A DNA stretch of 35,603 bases from Caloranaerobacter ferrireducens (GTDB taxonomy: Bacteria > Bacillota > Clostridia > Tissierellales > Thermohalobacteraceae): contig NZ_MDJR01000011.1 of assembly GCF_001730685.1 (NCBI RefSeq), positions 1 through 35,603 on the forward strand, read 5' to 3'. A program made the position numbers and the translations under genes. Below, piece by piece: positions 16,714 to 25,483 of the stretch. The first letter of the stretch is position 1; every line of letters starts with the position of its first letter. Below the pieces are notes generated by a model, which was not told the DNA's origin, did not search any database, and worked only from the letters and a program-made list of their open reading frames with translations.

Positions 16714-17188
16714 ATTTTACAACTTTTTCAACTAATTCTTCAGCCTCTACCTCACAAATATCTTTAGCTAATACTATTTCACTTATTAATATTTGTTTTG
16801 CATTACTTAACATTTTTCTTTCTCCTGTAGATAATCCTTTCTCTCTTTCTCTTATCATAAGATTTCTAACTACACTAGCAATTTCATATATATTACCACT
16901 TTTTATCTTATCCATATTTATTCTGTATCTTCTATTCCAATTTTGAGGCATTTTAGTTCTATCGTCAGCTAACACAGCTAAAACTTGTTCAACTTCCTCA
17001 CTATCAATTACTTCTCTAATCCCGATTTCATCTACATTATCTACAGGAACCATAACTTTCATATCACCCATTGGCATTTTCATAACATAATATTTTCTTT
17101 TTTTACCTAAAATTTCTTTTTCCTCAATTGCCTCTATAACACCAGCACCATGCATGGGATAAACTATTTTATCGCCAATACCAAACAT
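16712..17188 (-). CDS. CarD/CdnL-like transcriptional regulator
   Basis: 158 residues from the ATG at 17188, which follows GGGAGG by nine bases; an earlier in-frame ATG (17215) would place this ribosome-binding site inside the gene. The N-terminal RNA-polymerase-interacting (Tudor-like) domain starts FGIGDKIVYPMHGAGVIEAIE and includes the KYYVMKMPMGDMKVMVP core. The rest is a helical DNA-binding domain (NWNRRYRINMDKIKSGNIYEIA). CarD-family proteins bind the RNA polymerase beta subunit and stabilise open complexes, often at rRNA promoters. Two tandem promoter candidates lie upstream. Family assignment is firm, targets are not visible. Confidence 0.92.
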   Translation of the reverse strand: MFGIGDKIVYPMHGAGVIEAIEEKEILGKKRKYYVMKMPMGDMKVMVPVDNVDEIGIREVIDSEEVEQVLAVLADDRTKMPQNWNRRYRINMDKIKSGNIYEIASVVRNLMIREREKGLSTGERKMLSNAKQILISEIVLAKDICEVEAEELVEKVVK

Positions 17189-17229
17189 TATACATGACCT
17201 CCCAAAATTATACATTACATTCTAATTAT

Positions 17230-17258
17230 AGTATACAATACACCTTTTTGATTGTCAA
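17230..17258 (-). promoter_or_regulatory. Promoter P1 of the carD-like gene
   Basis: TTGACA (17253-17258), 17-bp spacer, TATACT (17230-17235) on the minus strand, about 42 bp from the start codon. A second candidate, TTGACA (17290-17295), 18-bp spacer and TAAAAT (17266-17271), lies just upstream. Confidence 0.82.
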
Positions 17259-17360
17259 ATTTAATATTTTACCATATGCAAGAAATAGTTGTCAACTAAG
17301 TTCTTATTCAAATTTTTTGTTTAATTTTCCGAATTTTCTTTATATTATGACTTAAACCAA

Positions 17361-17390
17361 TTGACAAACTATTATTTTTATAAGTATAAT
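17361..17390 (+). promoter_or_regulatory. Promoter of the plus-strand cysteine-containing gene
   Basis: TTGACA (17361-17366), 18-bp spacer and TATAAT (17385-17390), about 36 bp upstream of the ATG at 17426. It is divergent from the carD-like promoters. Confidence 0.85.
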
Positions 17391-17425
17391 TAAGTTAAAG
17401 ATAATACAGTAATTGAGGTGATTAC

Positions 17426-17821
17426 ATGCCAAACGACTTGTTGTGTGATGAGTTTCAAGACATAGTTTCAGAAGTTCTAATTAGACACAAAAGTATATTA
17501 GATATTATTACAAAATTAGAAGAATCCAATGCAAGAATTAACCGTGCTCTAATTAAATCTGTAACTTCTTGTGGATGTATCTCTATAAATGCTAAAAAAC
17601 AAGAATACAGTCACGAAAGTTTAGAAAAAGCAAAAAATACTATAAGTAGTCATTTAGAAGGGAAAATGTGTGACTCTTGTAGAGAAAAGATTGAAGAAGA
17701 ACTGGGTAAACATCTGTTTTACATTGCAGCTTTATGTAATTCATTAGATCTAAACTTTTATGATCTAATAATTAAGGAATATAAAAAATTAGACGCTTTA
17801 GGTATATATACTCTAAGATAA
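17426..17821 (+). CDS. Conserved hypothetical protein with CxC and CxxC cysteine pairs
   Basis: 131 residues with a GAGGTGAT ribosome-binding site 4 bases from the ATG. Cysteines are at 7, 49, 51, 82, 85 and 107: CGC in SVTSCGCISINAKKQ and CDSC in GKMCDSCREKIEEEL could bind a metal. The C-terminal part, EEELGKHLFYIAALCNSLDLNFYDL, resembles the end of MazG-like nucleotide pyrophosphohydrolases, but no MazG metal-binding ExxE pair with a following core is clear. I believe relatives occur next to disA in Clostridia and may carry a DUF1573 label, but I cannot confirm this. It has its own promoter and a strong shared terminator. Function unknown. Confidence 0.75.
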   Translation: MPNDLLCDEFQDIVSEVLIRHKSILDIITKLEESNARINRALIKSVTSCGCISINAKKQEYSHESLEKAKNTISSHLEGKMCDSCREKIEEELGKHLFYIAALCNSLDLNFYDLIIKEYKKLDALGIYTLR

Positions 17822-17826
17822 AATTT

Positions 17827-17855
17827 AAAGGCTAACAGCTGTGCTGTTAGCCTTT
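17827..17855. terminator. Bidirectional terminator between the hypothetical gene and disA
   Basis: AAAGGCTAACAGC (17827-17839) and GCTGTTAGCCTTT (17843-17855) make a perfect 13-bp stem with a 3-nt loop between convergent stop codons at 17821 and 17856. Confidence 0.95.
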
Positions 17856-18929
17856 CTAAATATGTCTATCTAAAAGTGATTGCTCTTGCACTCTTCTTAA
17901 TCCTTCCTTAATAGCTCTAGCTCTTACCTCTCCTATACCCTCTACTTTATCTAAATCTGAAATTGAAGCTCTAAGTATTTCTTGAAAAGAACCGAACATC
18001 TCTATTACATTTTCTAACACATTATAAGGAAGGCGAGGAATTTTACTCAAAATCCTGTATCCCTTAGGAAATATATTTATGTCTAAGGAATTAATACCTC
18101 CATCATATCCAAGTATCTTAGCAATATTAGTTAAATCTAATAGGTCTTCTGAAGTCAGATTACTTATAGATTTTTTTACTTCTTCAAAGTCTAATCCCTC
18201 AACTATATAATCTTTTATTATATTTATACCATCTTCTTCAACATCTCCCGTTAACTCTTCTAATTGCATACTTATCAATCTACCTTCGTTTCCTAGTTCT
18301 AATATATACTTATCAATCTCTTTAACAATTCTCATTACCATTTCTGTTCTTTGAAGTACTATAGCTACGTCATATACTGTTACCAAATTCTCAAACTCAA
18401 GTGCACTCAAATTAGCCAAAGTCTGGTCTAATACTGACTTATACTTTTCTAAAGTTTGAATAGCTTGATTAGCTTTAGACAGTATTTCACTTACATCCTT
18501 TAATACATATTTATAGTTGCCTTTATATAAAGTAATAATATTTCTCCTCTGCGATATAGAAATAACTAATTGGTTAGTCTGTTTAGCAACTCTTTCTGCT
18601 GTTCTATGTCTTATTCCTGTCTCTTTTGAAGCTATAAATGGGTCTGGCATTAACTGCGCATTTGCATAAAGTATTTTTTTTATATCATGACTGATAATAA
18701 TTGCCCCGTCCATTTTAGCTAACTCATATAGATGAGCAGGCGTAAAATCACTATTTATATTAAAGCCGCCATCTACTATACTCAAAACTTCATCACTATC
18801 TCCTACTACTATTAATGCTCCTGTTTTAGCTCTAACTATATTCTCTAAGCCTTCTCTTAAAGGCGTTCCTGGAGCTAATATTTTTAACGATTCGAATATT
18901 TCATTATTCCTAATATCCTCTTCTCTCAT
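17856..18929 (-). CDS. disA: DNA integrity scanning diadenylate cyclase DisA
   Basis: 357 residues with the full DisA layout: an N-terminal DAC domain with DGA at 74-76 and RHR at 107-109, a long helical linker, and a C-terminal helix-hairpin-helix DNA-binding domain (DLDKVEGIGEVRARAIKEGLRRV). DisA makes c-di-AMP from two ATP and pauses on branched DNA. It begins 6 bp after radA, with which it is cotranscribed; RadA restrains DisA in B. subtilis. The ATG follows GGAGG. Confidence 0.97.
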   Translation of the reverse strand: MREEDIRNNEIFESLKILAPGTPLREGLENIVRAKTGALIVVGDSDEVLSIVDGGFNINSDFTPAHLYELAKMDGAIIISHDIKKILYANAQLMPDPFIASKETGIRHRTAERVAKQTNQLVISISQRRNIITLYKGNYKYVLKDVSEILSKANQAIQTLEKYKSVLDQTLANLSALEFENLVTVYDVAIVLQRTEMVMRIVKEIDKYILELGNEGRLISMQLEELTGDVEEDGINIIKDYIVEGLDFEEVKKSISNLTSEDLLDLTNIAKILGYDGGINSLDINIFPKGYRILSKIPRLPYNVLENVIEMFGSFQEILRASISDLDKVEGIGEVRARAIKEGLRRVQEQSLLDRHI

Positions 18930-18935
18930 AGCAAA

Positions 18936-20297
18936 TTAACCTCCTAAACATATATCCAACGCATCACGTATATTATTTACTCCTATTATATTCATATCAG
19001 TTTTAATATTTAAACCCTTAAGGTTCGATTCAGGTACAATTGCCGTCTTAAATCCTAACTTACTGGCCTCATTAATCCGTTTATCTATAAATGAAATACT
19101 CCTTAACTCACCAGCTAATCCGACCTCTCCCATAACTACAGTTTTTGAATTAATCTCAACATCCTTAAAACTGGACGTTAGTGCACAAATTATCCCTAAA
19201 TCAGCTGCTGGTTCTTTTATTTGAATACCTCCCGTTACATTAATATATGCATCCATATTATTAAACTCTAAACCTATCTTTTTTTCCAAAATAGCTATCA
19301 TCAGTATAACTCTGTTATAGTCCACTCCTGTTGCAATCCTTCTTGGCATACCAAAAGCAGTATAACTCACTAAAGCCTGCATTTCTATAAGCATTGGTCT
19401 TGTTCCTTCGATACTAGGAACTACAACATTTCCTGATGCATTAATGGGTCTACCTGATAAAAGCATTTCAGAAGGATTTATTACTTCTACTAATCCTGAA
19501 TCTCGCATTTCAAATATTCCTATCTCATTCGTAGAACCAAATCTGTTTTTTACTGCTCTTAAAACCCTATAAGTATGATGACGCTCTCCTTCAAAATATA
19601 AAACTGTATCAACCATATGCTCCAAAACTCTAGGACCAGCTATTGCACCAGATTTAGTAACATGCCCTACTATAAAAGTAGCTATTTCTCTTTCTTTAGC
19701 AACCTTCATAAGCATAGATGATATTTCTCTAACTTGACTTACACTTCCTGGAGCAGAAGATATATTAGGAGTATAAACTGTTTGGATAGAGTCTATAATA
19801 AGTACTTGCGGCTTAGTATCTTTTATTACATTTAAAATTATTTCTATATTAGTTTCTGCTAATATAAATAAATCTTCTCCACTAATCCCTAGTCTGCTTG
19901 CTCTAATCTTAATTTGCTTTGCCGATTCTTCCCCTGATACATATAATACTTTATACCCTTTAAGTGAGATATTATTTGCTGTCTGTATTAACAAAGTTGA
20001 TTTGCCAATTCCAGGATCGCCTCCAACCAATATAAGTGAACCTTTTACAATTCCTCCGCCCAATACTCTATCAAATTCTTTTATATATGTAGAAGTTCTA
20101 GCTTCGTTTTTTATTTCAACTTCTTTTAATCTTTGTACTTTGGTAATACTAAGTTCTAATGGTTTAGTTTGTAAACTTTTTTCATAAAATTCTTCAACAA
20201 ATGTATTCCATTGTCCACAGGAAGGGCATTTACCAAGCCATTTAGGAGTCTCATATCCACATTCCTGGCAAATAAATTTAGTTTTTATTTTAACCAC
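18936..20297 (-). CDS. radA: DNA repair protein RadA
   Basis: 453 residues from the GTG at 20297, which follows AGGAGG by seven bases; an ATG 24 bases upstream would put that site inside the gene. An N-terminal zinc finger (C10, C13, C24, C27) precedes a RecA-like ATPase with Walker A GGDPGIGKST (92-101), the RadA-specific KNRFG motif (250-254) and a C-terminal Lon-like domain. RadA is a branch-migration helicase acting in recombination. It pairs with disA here as in Bacillus. Its own promoter is at 20348-20376, separated from clpC by a terminator. Confidence 0.96.
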   Translation of the reverse strand: MVKIKTKFICQECGYETPKWLGKCPSCGQWNTFVEEFYEKSLQTKPLELSITKVQRLKEVEIKNEARTSTYIKEFDRVLGGGIVKGSLILVGGDPGIGKSTLLIQTANNISLKGYKVLYVSGEESAKQIKIRASRLGISGEDLFILAETNIEIILNVIKDTKPQVLIIDSIQTVYTPNISSAPGSVSQVREISSMLMKVAKEREIATFIVGHVTKSGAIAGPRVLEHMVDTVLYFEGERHHTYRVLRAVKNRFGSTNEIGIFEMRDSGLVEVINPSEMLLSGRPINASGNVVVPSIEGTRPMLIEMQALVSYTAFGMPRRIATGVDYNRVILMIAILEKKIGLEFNNMDAYINVTGGIQIKEPAADLGIICALTSSFKDVEINSKTVVMGEVGLAGELRSISFIDKRINEASKLGFKTAIVPESNLKGLNIKTDMNIIGVNNIRDALDICLGG

Positions 20298-20347
20298 TAA
20301 AAAACCTCCTAGACCTCTCATTTTAATTATTAACTATTTTTTAAACA

Positions 20348-20376
20348 ATTATAGTATATTATTTAAATATTAGCAA
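20348..20376 (-). promoter_or_regulatory. Promoter of radA-disA
   Basis: TTGCTA (20371-20376), 17-bp spacer, TATAAT (20348-20353) on the minus strand, about 50 bp upstream of the radA start and just after the clpC terminator. Confidence 0.72.
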
Positions 20377-20386
20377 CAAAAGAAAA

Positions 20387-20411
20387 AGGAAGGAAAAAAA
20401 TTATCCTTCCT
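20387..20411 (-). terminator. Terminator at the clpC stop
   Basis: AGGAAGGA (20387-20394) and TCCTTCCT (20404-20411) form an 8-bp stem overlapping the clpC stop codon, followed on the minus strand by TTTTCTTTT. Confidence 0.85.
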
Positions 20412-22842
20412 ATTCTTTATTAAAAGTCAATTTTTCACCATCAAAATCTACTACAATATTATCGTTTTTAGAAATATTTCCTTTTAATATCTCCTCTGAT
20501 AATTTATCTTCAATCAATTTTCTTATGCTTCTCTTAAGAGGTCTTGCTCCATAAGTTGGGTCATAACCTTCTTTAGCCAAGTATTCTTTAGCTTTTTCTG
20601 TAACTTTAATATTTACATTTAAAGCCTTAAGTCTCTTTTCCAAATCCTTAACCATTAAATCTACAATTTGTTTAATATGTTCTTCATTCAGTGAGTGGAA
20701 AACAATAACTTCATCTATTCTGTTCAAAAACTCAGGTCTAAATGATCTTCTTAACTCATCCATAATATTTTCTTTCATTTTCTCGTACTCTTCTTTTTCT
20801 TGATCTTTTTGTGCTGCAAATCCTAAAGTCTTCTGTTTTTTAATTGTGCTCGCTCCAACATTTGAAGTCATTATAATAACAGTGTTCTTAAAATCTACTA
20901 CCCTACCTTTTGCATCGGTTAATCTACCATCATCTAAAAGCTGCAATAGAATGTTAAATACATCTGGATGAGCTTTTTCAATCTCATCAAATAATATTAC
21001 TGAATAAGGTTTTCTTCTTACTTTTTCAGTTAGCTGACCTCCTTCTTCATATCCTACATATCCTGGAGGTGAACCTACTATCTTTGATACAGAATGTTTT
21101 TCCATATATTCAGACATATCGACTCTAATCATTGCATTTTCATCACCAAACAAAGCTTCAGCCAATGCTTTTGATAACTCTGTTTTTCCAACACCTGTAG
21201 GTCCTAAGAATATAAATGAACCTATTGGTCTATTAGGATCTTTAAGACCTACTCTAGCTCTTCTTATTGCATTAGATACAGCTTTAACAGCTTGCTCCTG
21301 ACCTACTACTCTTTGATGTAATATTTCCTCCATTTTAAGCAATCTTTCAGACTCTTCTTCAGCTAGCTTTTTAACTGGTATTCCAGTCCAACTTGAAACT
21401 ACCTGTGCTATTTCTTCATATCCTACTTCTGTTGATTTTGATTGTTTTTCATGTCTCCATTCTTCTTTTCTTCTTTCTAATTCTTCTTTTATTTTCTTTT
21501 CTTCATCTCTTAATTTTGCAGCTTTCTCAAAGTTTTGAGTACTTATTGCTTCTTCCTTTTCTTGATATAATTCTTCTAGCTTCTTTTCAAGCTCATTTAA
21601 ATCTGGTGGTGCAGTAATAGACTGTAATCTAACTCTTGAAGCCGCTTCGTCTATTAAATCGATTGCTTTATCTGGTAAAAATCTATCTGTAATATATCGG
21701 CTAGATAGTTCTGCAGCCGCTTTTATAGCTTCATCTGTTATCTTTACTCTATGATGAGCTTCATATTTATCTCTTAAACCTTCAAGAATCTTAATTGTAT
21801 TCTCAATTGTCGGTTCTTCTACTATAATAGGCTGAAATCTTCTCTCTAAAGCAGGGTCCTTTTCAATATGTTTTCTATATTCATCTAAAGTAGTTGCTCC
21901 TATAGCTTGTAATTCACCTCTAGCTAAAGCTGGTTTTAAAATATTAGATGCATCTATTGCACCTTCAGCAGCTCCAGCTCCAATAATTGTATGCATTTCA
22001 TCTATAAACAGAATTATGTCTCCTGATTTTCTTATCTCTTCCATTACTTTTTTTAGTCTATCTTCAAACTCTCCTCTATATTTAGCTCCTGCAACCATTG
22101 ATGCCAAATCTAAAGTTACAACTTTCTTATTTTTTAATATTTCTGGGACATTACCTTCAACTATCTTCTGTGCTAATCCTTCTACTATAGCTGTTTTTCC
22201 TACTCCAGGCTCTCCAATTAGGCATGGATTATTTTTAGTTCTTCTACTTAATACTTGTATAACTCTTTCTATTTCTTTATCACGACCAATAACTGGATCA
22301 AGCTTTTCTTCCTGCGCTAATTTAGTTAAATCTCTACCATACTTATCTAAAGTAGGTGTCTTTACATTCCCTCTATGATTTGCTTTTTGCCCATGTCTAT
22401 TAAATGAATTATCTAGCATACTGAGTATTTCTTCTCTAGCTTTTGATAAATCTATTCCTACTTCCTTTAATATAGTAGCTGCTACCCCTTCACCTTCTTT
22501 AATTAGTCCTAATAATATGTGCTCTGTTCCTATATAGTTATGTCCCAAACTTTTAGCTTCCATAAGACTTAATTCAAAAACTCTTTTTGTTCTAGGAGTA
22601 AATCCTAGTAATTCACCTTCTTCATTTCCATATCCGATTAAATTAATTATTTTCTGTCTTACTTTATCTAAATCAACACCAAGGTTTGTGAGTACCCTAG
22701 CTGCTATCCCTTCTCCTTCTTTTATCAATCCAAGTAGTAAATGTTCTGTACCTACATAATTATGTTTAAGCTGTTTGGCTTCTTCCTGAGCAAATAAAAT
22801 TACTTTTTGTGCCCTTTCTGTAAATCTTCCAAACATAGCCAT
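20410..22842 (-). CDS. clpC: ATP-dependent Clp protease ATP-binding subunit ClpC
   Basis: 810 residues from the ATG at 22842 (AGGAGG eight bases upstream; an in-frame GTG nine bases earlier lies in the ribosome-binding site). Two N-terminal ClpN repeats (about 1-145) bind adaptors and phosphoarginine substrates. The first AAA module has Walker A GEPGVGKT (210-217), the second GPTGVGKT (547-554). The middle domain (about 420-460) carries the UVR-like motif typical of ClpC. ClpC unfolds substrates for ClpP. It is the last gene of ctsR-mcsA-mcsB-clpC, so it is under CtsR control and its partner kinase McsB marks its substrates with phosphoarginine. Confidence 0.98.
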   Translation of the reverse strand: MAMFGRFTERAQKVILFAQEEAKQLKHNYVGTEHLLLGLIKEGEGIAARVLTNLGVDLDKVRQKIINLIGYGNEEGELLGFTPRTKRVFELSLMEAKSLGHNYIGTEHILLGLIKEGEGVAATILKEVGIDLSKAREEILSMLDNSFNRHGQKANHRGNVKTPTLDKYGRDLTKLAQEEKLDPVIGRDKEIERVIQVLSRRTKNNPCLIGEPGVGKTAIVEGLAQKIVEGNVPEILKNKKVVTLDLASMVAGAKYRGEFEDRLKKVMEEIRKSGDIILFIDEMHTIIGAGAAEGAIDASNILKPALARGELQAIGATTLDEYRKHIEKDPALERRFQPIIVEEPTIENTIKILEGLRDKYEAHHRVKITDEAIKAAAELSSRYITDRFLPDKAIDLIDEAASRVRLQSITAPPDLNELEKKLEELYQEKEEAISTQNFEKAAKLRDEEKKIKEELERRKEEWRHEKQSKSTEVGYEEIAQVVSSWTGIPVKKLAEEESERLLKMEEILHQRVVGQEQAVKAVSNAIRRARVGLKDPNRPIGSFIFLGPTGVGKTELSKALAEALFGDENAMIRVDMSEYMEKHSVSKIVGSPPGYVGYEEGGQLTEKVRRKPYSVILFDEIEKAHPDVFNILLQLLDDGRLTDAKGRVVDFKNTVIIMTSNVGASTIKKQKTLGFAAQKDQEKEEYEKMKENIMDELRRSFRPEFLNRIDEVIVFHSLNEEHIKQIVDLMVKDLEKRLKALNVNIKVTEKAKEYLAKEGYDPTYGARPLKRSIRKLIEDKLSEEILKGNISKNDNIVVDFDGEKLTFNKE

Positions 22843-22857
22843 ATTATACACCTCCTA

Positions 22858-23883
22858 CTATTTTAAATATTCTCTAATCATTTCAGCTCTTTTTATATCT
22901 CTTTCTTTAGCATTTAATTCTTTACCTGAATATTTTTGAATACTAGCTGGTTGTGACAAGATCATCAAGTTATTAATTTTGTCTAAATCTATATCATTAA
23001 TAATACCCATTTCTATACCCATTCTTACATCTGACAATAATTTCATAGATTCTTTTGATGTTATTATTCTTGAATTCTTTAATATTCCTAAAGATCTATA
23101 TACTATATCTTCTACCTCTATTCTTTTTGTGTTCATCAGCCTTTGCCTTGATTCTTTTTCCCGACTAATAATCTGAAGTACAATTTTTTTCAGCTTTTCA
23201 ATAATTTCCTCTTCAGTTTCGCCTAAGGTTGTTTGATTAGAAATTTGGAACAAATTACCTAATGCATCAGTTCCTTCACCATATAATCCTCTTACAGTAA
23301 GACCTATCTGATTTACAGCCTGAAGAACTTTATTTATATGACCAGTCATTACTAAACTAGGAAGATGCAGCATAACTGAAGCTCTCATTCCAGTTCCTAC
23401 ATTAGTTGGACATGAAGTTAAATACCCTAACTTTTCATCAAAAGCGTACTTTACATTTTCTTCTATAATATCATCAATTTTACTACATAAATCCCAACTT
23501 TCTTCTAGCTCTAAGCCAGGAAGTAAAACCTGTATTCTTATATGGTCTTCTTCATTTATCATTACTGTTACTTTTTCATCTTTCCTCAGTAAAAATGCAC
23601 TTCTTTCAGGCTTAGCAATTAACTCAGGACTAATAAGATGTTTTTCTACAAAAATCTGTCTTTCTAAAGGTGAAATATCTTTAGTTCTAAAAAAATCAAA
23701 TTCTCTTGATAAGATTGTATTCCCTTCAATTATTGAACTTCTTACTCTATCTATCACTTTATTAGCACTTTCTGTATTAAGCATTTGTGGAAACAGAAAA
23801 TCTTCAATATTTCGTGCCAGTCTAATTCTAGTACTAACTACTATATCATTCGTTTTATCGTTTCCTTGTAACCATTTAGCCAT
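22858..23883 (-). CDS. mcsB: Protein arginine kinase McsB
   Basis: 341 residues from the ATG at 23883 (AGAGGTG six bases upstream). This is a phosphagen-kinase fold: STRIRLARNI near residue 16 onward binds nucleotide and SCPTNVGTGMRASV contains the catalytic cysteine. The C-terminal RDIKRA matches the RDxxRA phosphoarginine-binding motif. McsB phosphorylates arginines on CtsR and other proteins, sending them to ClpCP. It lies 15 bp before clpC and 12 bp after mcsA, as in Bacillus. Confidence 0.97.
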   Translation of the reverse strand: MAKWLQGNDKTNDIVVSTRIRLARNIEDFLFPQMLNTESANKVIDRVRSSIIEGNTILSREFDFFRTKDISPLERQIFVEKHLISPELIAKPERSAFLLRKDEKVTVMINEEDHIRIQVLLPGLELEESWDLCSKIDDIIEENVKYAFDEKLGYLTSCPTNVGTGMRASVMLHLPSLVMTGHINKVLQAVNQIGLTVRGLYGEGTDALGNLFQISNQTTLGETEEEIIEKLKKIVLQIISREKESRQRLMNTKRIEVEDIVYRSLGILKNSRIITSKESMKLLSDVRMGIEMGIINDIDLDKINNLMILSQPASIQKYSGKELNAKERDIKRAEMIREYLK

Positions 23884-23894
23884 CCTAATCACCT

Positions 23895-24410
23895 CTACTT
23901 TGTATCTATTTGAGCTTGAAGCTCTCTAATTTGATCCCTTATTTGAGCTGCTTTTTCATACTCTTCATTTCGTACTGCAATTTCTAACTGATTCTTGAGT
24001 CTACTAATTTCTTTTTTAATCCTTATCACGCCACCAGCTCTTCTGGGAACTTTTCCTATATGATTTCCATGTCCATGTATTCTTTTAAATAGAGGTATTA
24101 GTTTTTCCTTAAATGAGTTGTAGCAATTACTGCATCCAAACTTACCTGTCTGTCTAAACTTACTATAAGTTAAACCACATCTATCGCATTTTGTACTTGT
24201 AATATAATCTATTTTAAAAGGACTATCCTGTACATTATCTAAATCTAAAAGTCCTGTTAGAAAATTGTGTATTGAAAAAGATGTATCAAATTCAAATTCC
24301 TTATGATTTTTAGCACATTCCTCACATAAATGAAGTTCTGTTACATTGCCATTTATAATTTTTGTAAAATGCATAGTCGCTTCTCTTTTTCCGCAATCAT
24401 CACAAAGCAT
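23895..24410 (-). CDS. mcsA: McsA, activator of McsB (UvrB/UvrC-motif protein)
   Basis: 171 residues. Four zinc-binding CxxC pairs are visible: CDDC near residue 3, CEEC near residue 29, CDRC near residue 76 and CSNC near residue 94. A C-terminal UVR motif (about 135-171, LKNQLEIAVRNEEYEKAAQIRDQI) follows. McsA activates the arginine kinase McsB and modulates CtsR. The ATG has AAAGGAGGGG upstream. Second gene of the ctsR operon. Confidence 0.95.
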   Translation of the reverse strand: MLCDDCGKREATMHFTKIINGNVTELHLCEECAKNHKEFEFDTSFSIHNFLTGLLDLDNVQDSPFKIDYITSTKCDRCGLTYSKFRQTGKFGCSNCYNSFKEKLIPLFKRIHGHGNHIGKVPRRAGGVIRIKKEISRLKNQLEIAVRNEEYEKAAQIRDQIRELQAQIDTK

Positions 24411-24429
24411 AAAACCCCTCCTTTTCTCA

Positions 24430-24888
24430 TCATTCTACTAACATAAGAAGCATATCTTTAAGTATACTTGCTCTCAATTCATTCTTAAACTTTGGTACAA
24501 TTCCTAAAGCCCTGTCACTTAAAGCAGATTTCATTAAATCAGCTTCTCGATTTGTTATAAACCCTTTTTCAACGAACGTATCTATCAACCTATAAGCTCT
24601 CATCTTTGTAATAGAATCACCTATAGTATTTACTATAAGATTTCTAATGTAACTATCATTATTAATGTTTAATTTAATTATTTTAATATAGCCTCCTCCA
24701 CCTCTTTTACTTTCTATATAATACCCTTTATCTTGAGTAAATCTCGTTGCTAAAACATAATTTATTTGAGATGGAGCGCAGTTAAAATATTGAGCTAATT
24801 CGTTCCTCTGTATTTCAACAGTCTCATTATCCGTTTCTTCCAAAAGTCTTTTAATAAATTCCTCTATAATGTCGCTCAGTCTTGACAT
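24430..24888 (-). CDS. ctsR: Stress-response repressor CtsR
   Basis: 152 residues from the ATG at 24888 (GAGGTGATATA upstream); a longer in-frame start at 24927 would run through the operator. The winged helix-turn-helix includes RNELAQYFNCAPSQINYVL and the glycine-rich wing with RGGGGYI, where McsB phosphorylates the arginine in Bacillus. The C-terminal dimerisation helices are intact. CtsR represses clp genes; heat or arginine phosphorylation releases it. First gene of the operon, with a CtsR-type operator directly upstream. Confidence 0.96.
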   Translation of the reverse strand: MSRLSDIIEEFIKRLLEETDNETVEIQRNELAQYFNCAPSQINYVLATRFTQDKGYYIESKRGGGGYIKIIKLNINNDSYIRNLIVNTIGDSITKMRAYRLIDTFVEKGFITNREADLMKSALSDRALGIVPKFKNELRASILKDMLLMLVE

Positions 24889-24899
24889 TATATCACCTC

Positions 24900-24922
24900 T
24901 TTGACTTTGACTTTCTTTGTCT
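24900..24922 (-). promoter_or_regulatory. CtsR operator with an extra half-site
   Basis: On the minus strand AGACAAA (24916-24922), a 3-bp gap and AGTCAAA (24906-24912) match the CtsR heptad repeat RGTCAAA-N3-RGTCAAA with one mismatch. A third AGTCAAA (24900-24906) is immediately adjacent. It lies between the promoter and the ctsR start, consistent with autoregulation. Confidence 0.85.
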
Positions 24923-24931
24923 TTCACTGAT

Positions 24932-24961
24932 ATTTTACTATCTTAATTCCATATATTTCAA
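24932..24961 (-). promoter_or_regulatory. Promoter of the ctsR operon
   Basis: TTGAAA (24956-24961), 18-bp spacer, TAAAAT (24932-24937) on the minus strand; the CtsR operator follows directly downstream. Confidence 0.7.
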
Positions 24962-25062
24962 CATTAGTATTATCTTTTTCTTGTTCATATATTAGAATTA
25001 TTATTCATTATTTTAATTTATGTAATAATTACTAAATATTACTTAATTTTTTTCAAAATTAT

Positions 25063-25475
25063 AGGTCAATCTAAGCGATTGACCTTAAACTGTCAACGAA
25101 CTTATTTTTTTAATATCTATGAAAATAACAAAATCTTCAATTTAAATAAATCAAGGAAGATTTTGTTGAAATCCATTTTGGAAATTATATTTTAAATTAC
25201 CCACGATTTAATAAGGTTAATAATTTCCTTATGGATTATAAAAGTGAATGCTTGAAAGAATTTAGTGAAAAAAACTAGGTGAAAATTTTAAAGAAAATCC
25301 GTAGGCTTAGCATGGACGCTAAGCCAGCTTCCAGAGTTAGGACGACTCATTGGAAGCGTTAGGATTTTCTAAAAATTTGAACCTTTAGTTTTTTCTAAAT
25401 TCTTTCGCCTGAACACTATTTTCATAGATAATTTAATTTGTCAACAATCTCAGATCAATCGAATAGATTGACCTT
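25063..25475. mobile_element. Full-length non-coding element (A) with inverted ends and nested hairpins
   Basis: This stretch of about 410 bp holds no gene and is almost entirely paired. The ends carry similar hairpins: GGTCAATC (25064-25071)/GATTGACC (25077-25084) and GATCAATC (25453-25460)/GATTGACC (25466-25473). Inside them, TATCTATGAAAATA (25114-25127) and TATTTTCATAGATA (25417-25430) are a perfect 14-bp inverted repeat. Then come hairpin 1 (25127-25138 with 25156-25167, 12 bp), hairpin 2 (25170-25188 with 25220-25237, 7 plus 9 bp), and stem 3 (25254-25265 with 25395-25406, 12 bp) enclosing a compact core (25292-25370). Related partial copies occur at 7628, 28393 and 29768. I read it as a MITE-like element; no transposase is in the window. 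Confidence 0.7.
25292..25370 (+). ncRNA. Putative structured RNA core of element A
   Basis: A closing stem AGAAAATCC (25292-25300)/GGATTTTCT (25362-25370) encloses two hairpins. P2 is GGCTTAGC (25304-25311)/GCTAAGCC (25318-25325) with loop ATGGAC. P3 is GCTTCCA (25327-25333)/TGGAAGC (25351-25357) plus GAGT/ACTC with loop TAGGACG. This is a three-way junction of about 79 nt, more GC-rich than its flanks. The strand shown is the one with GGA in both loops. Expression is not shown. Confidence 0.5.
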
Positions 25476-25483
25476 CAATAAAT

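Noticed and set aside
21393-22378. Two plus-strand frames inside clpC
   Set aside because: Antisense to strongly conserved ClpC; composition is that of the reverse strand of charged helices.
25292-25370. c-di-GMP riboswitch
   Set aside because: A GGACGC stretch recalls that family but the conserved GEMM elements and a tetraloop receptor are missing and it is not upstream of a plausible target gene in its strand.
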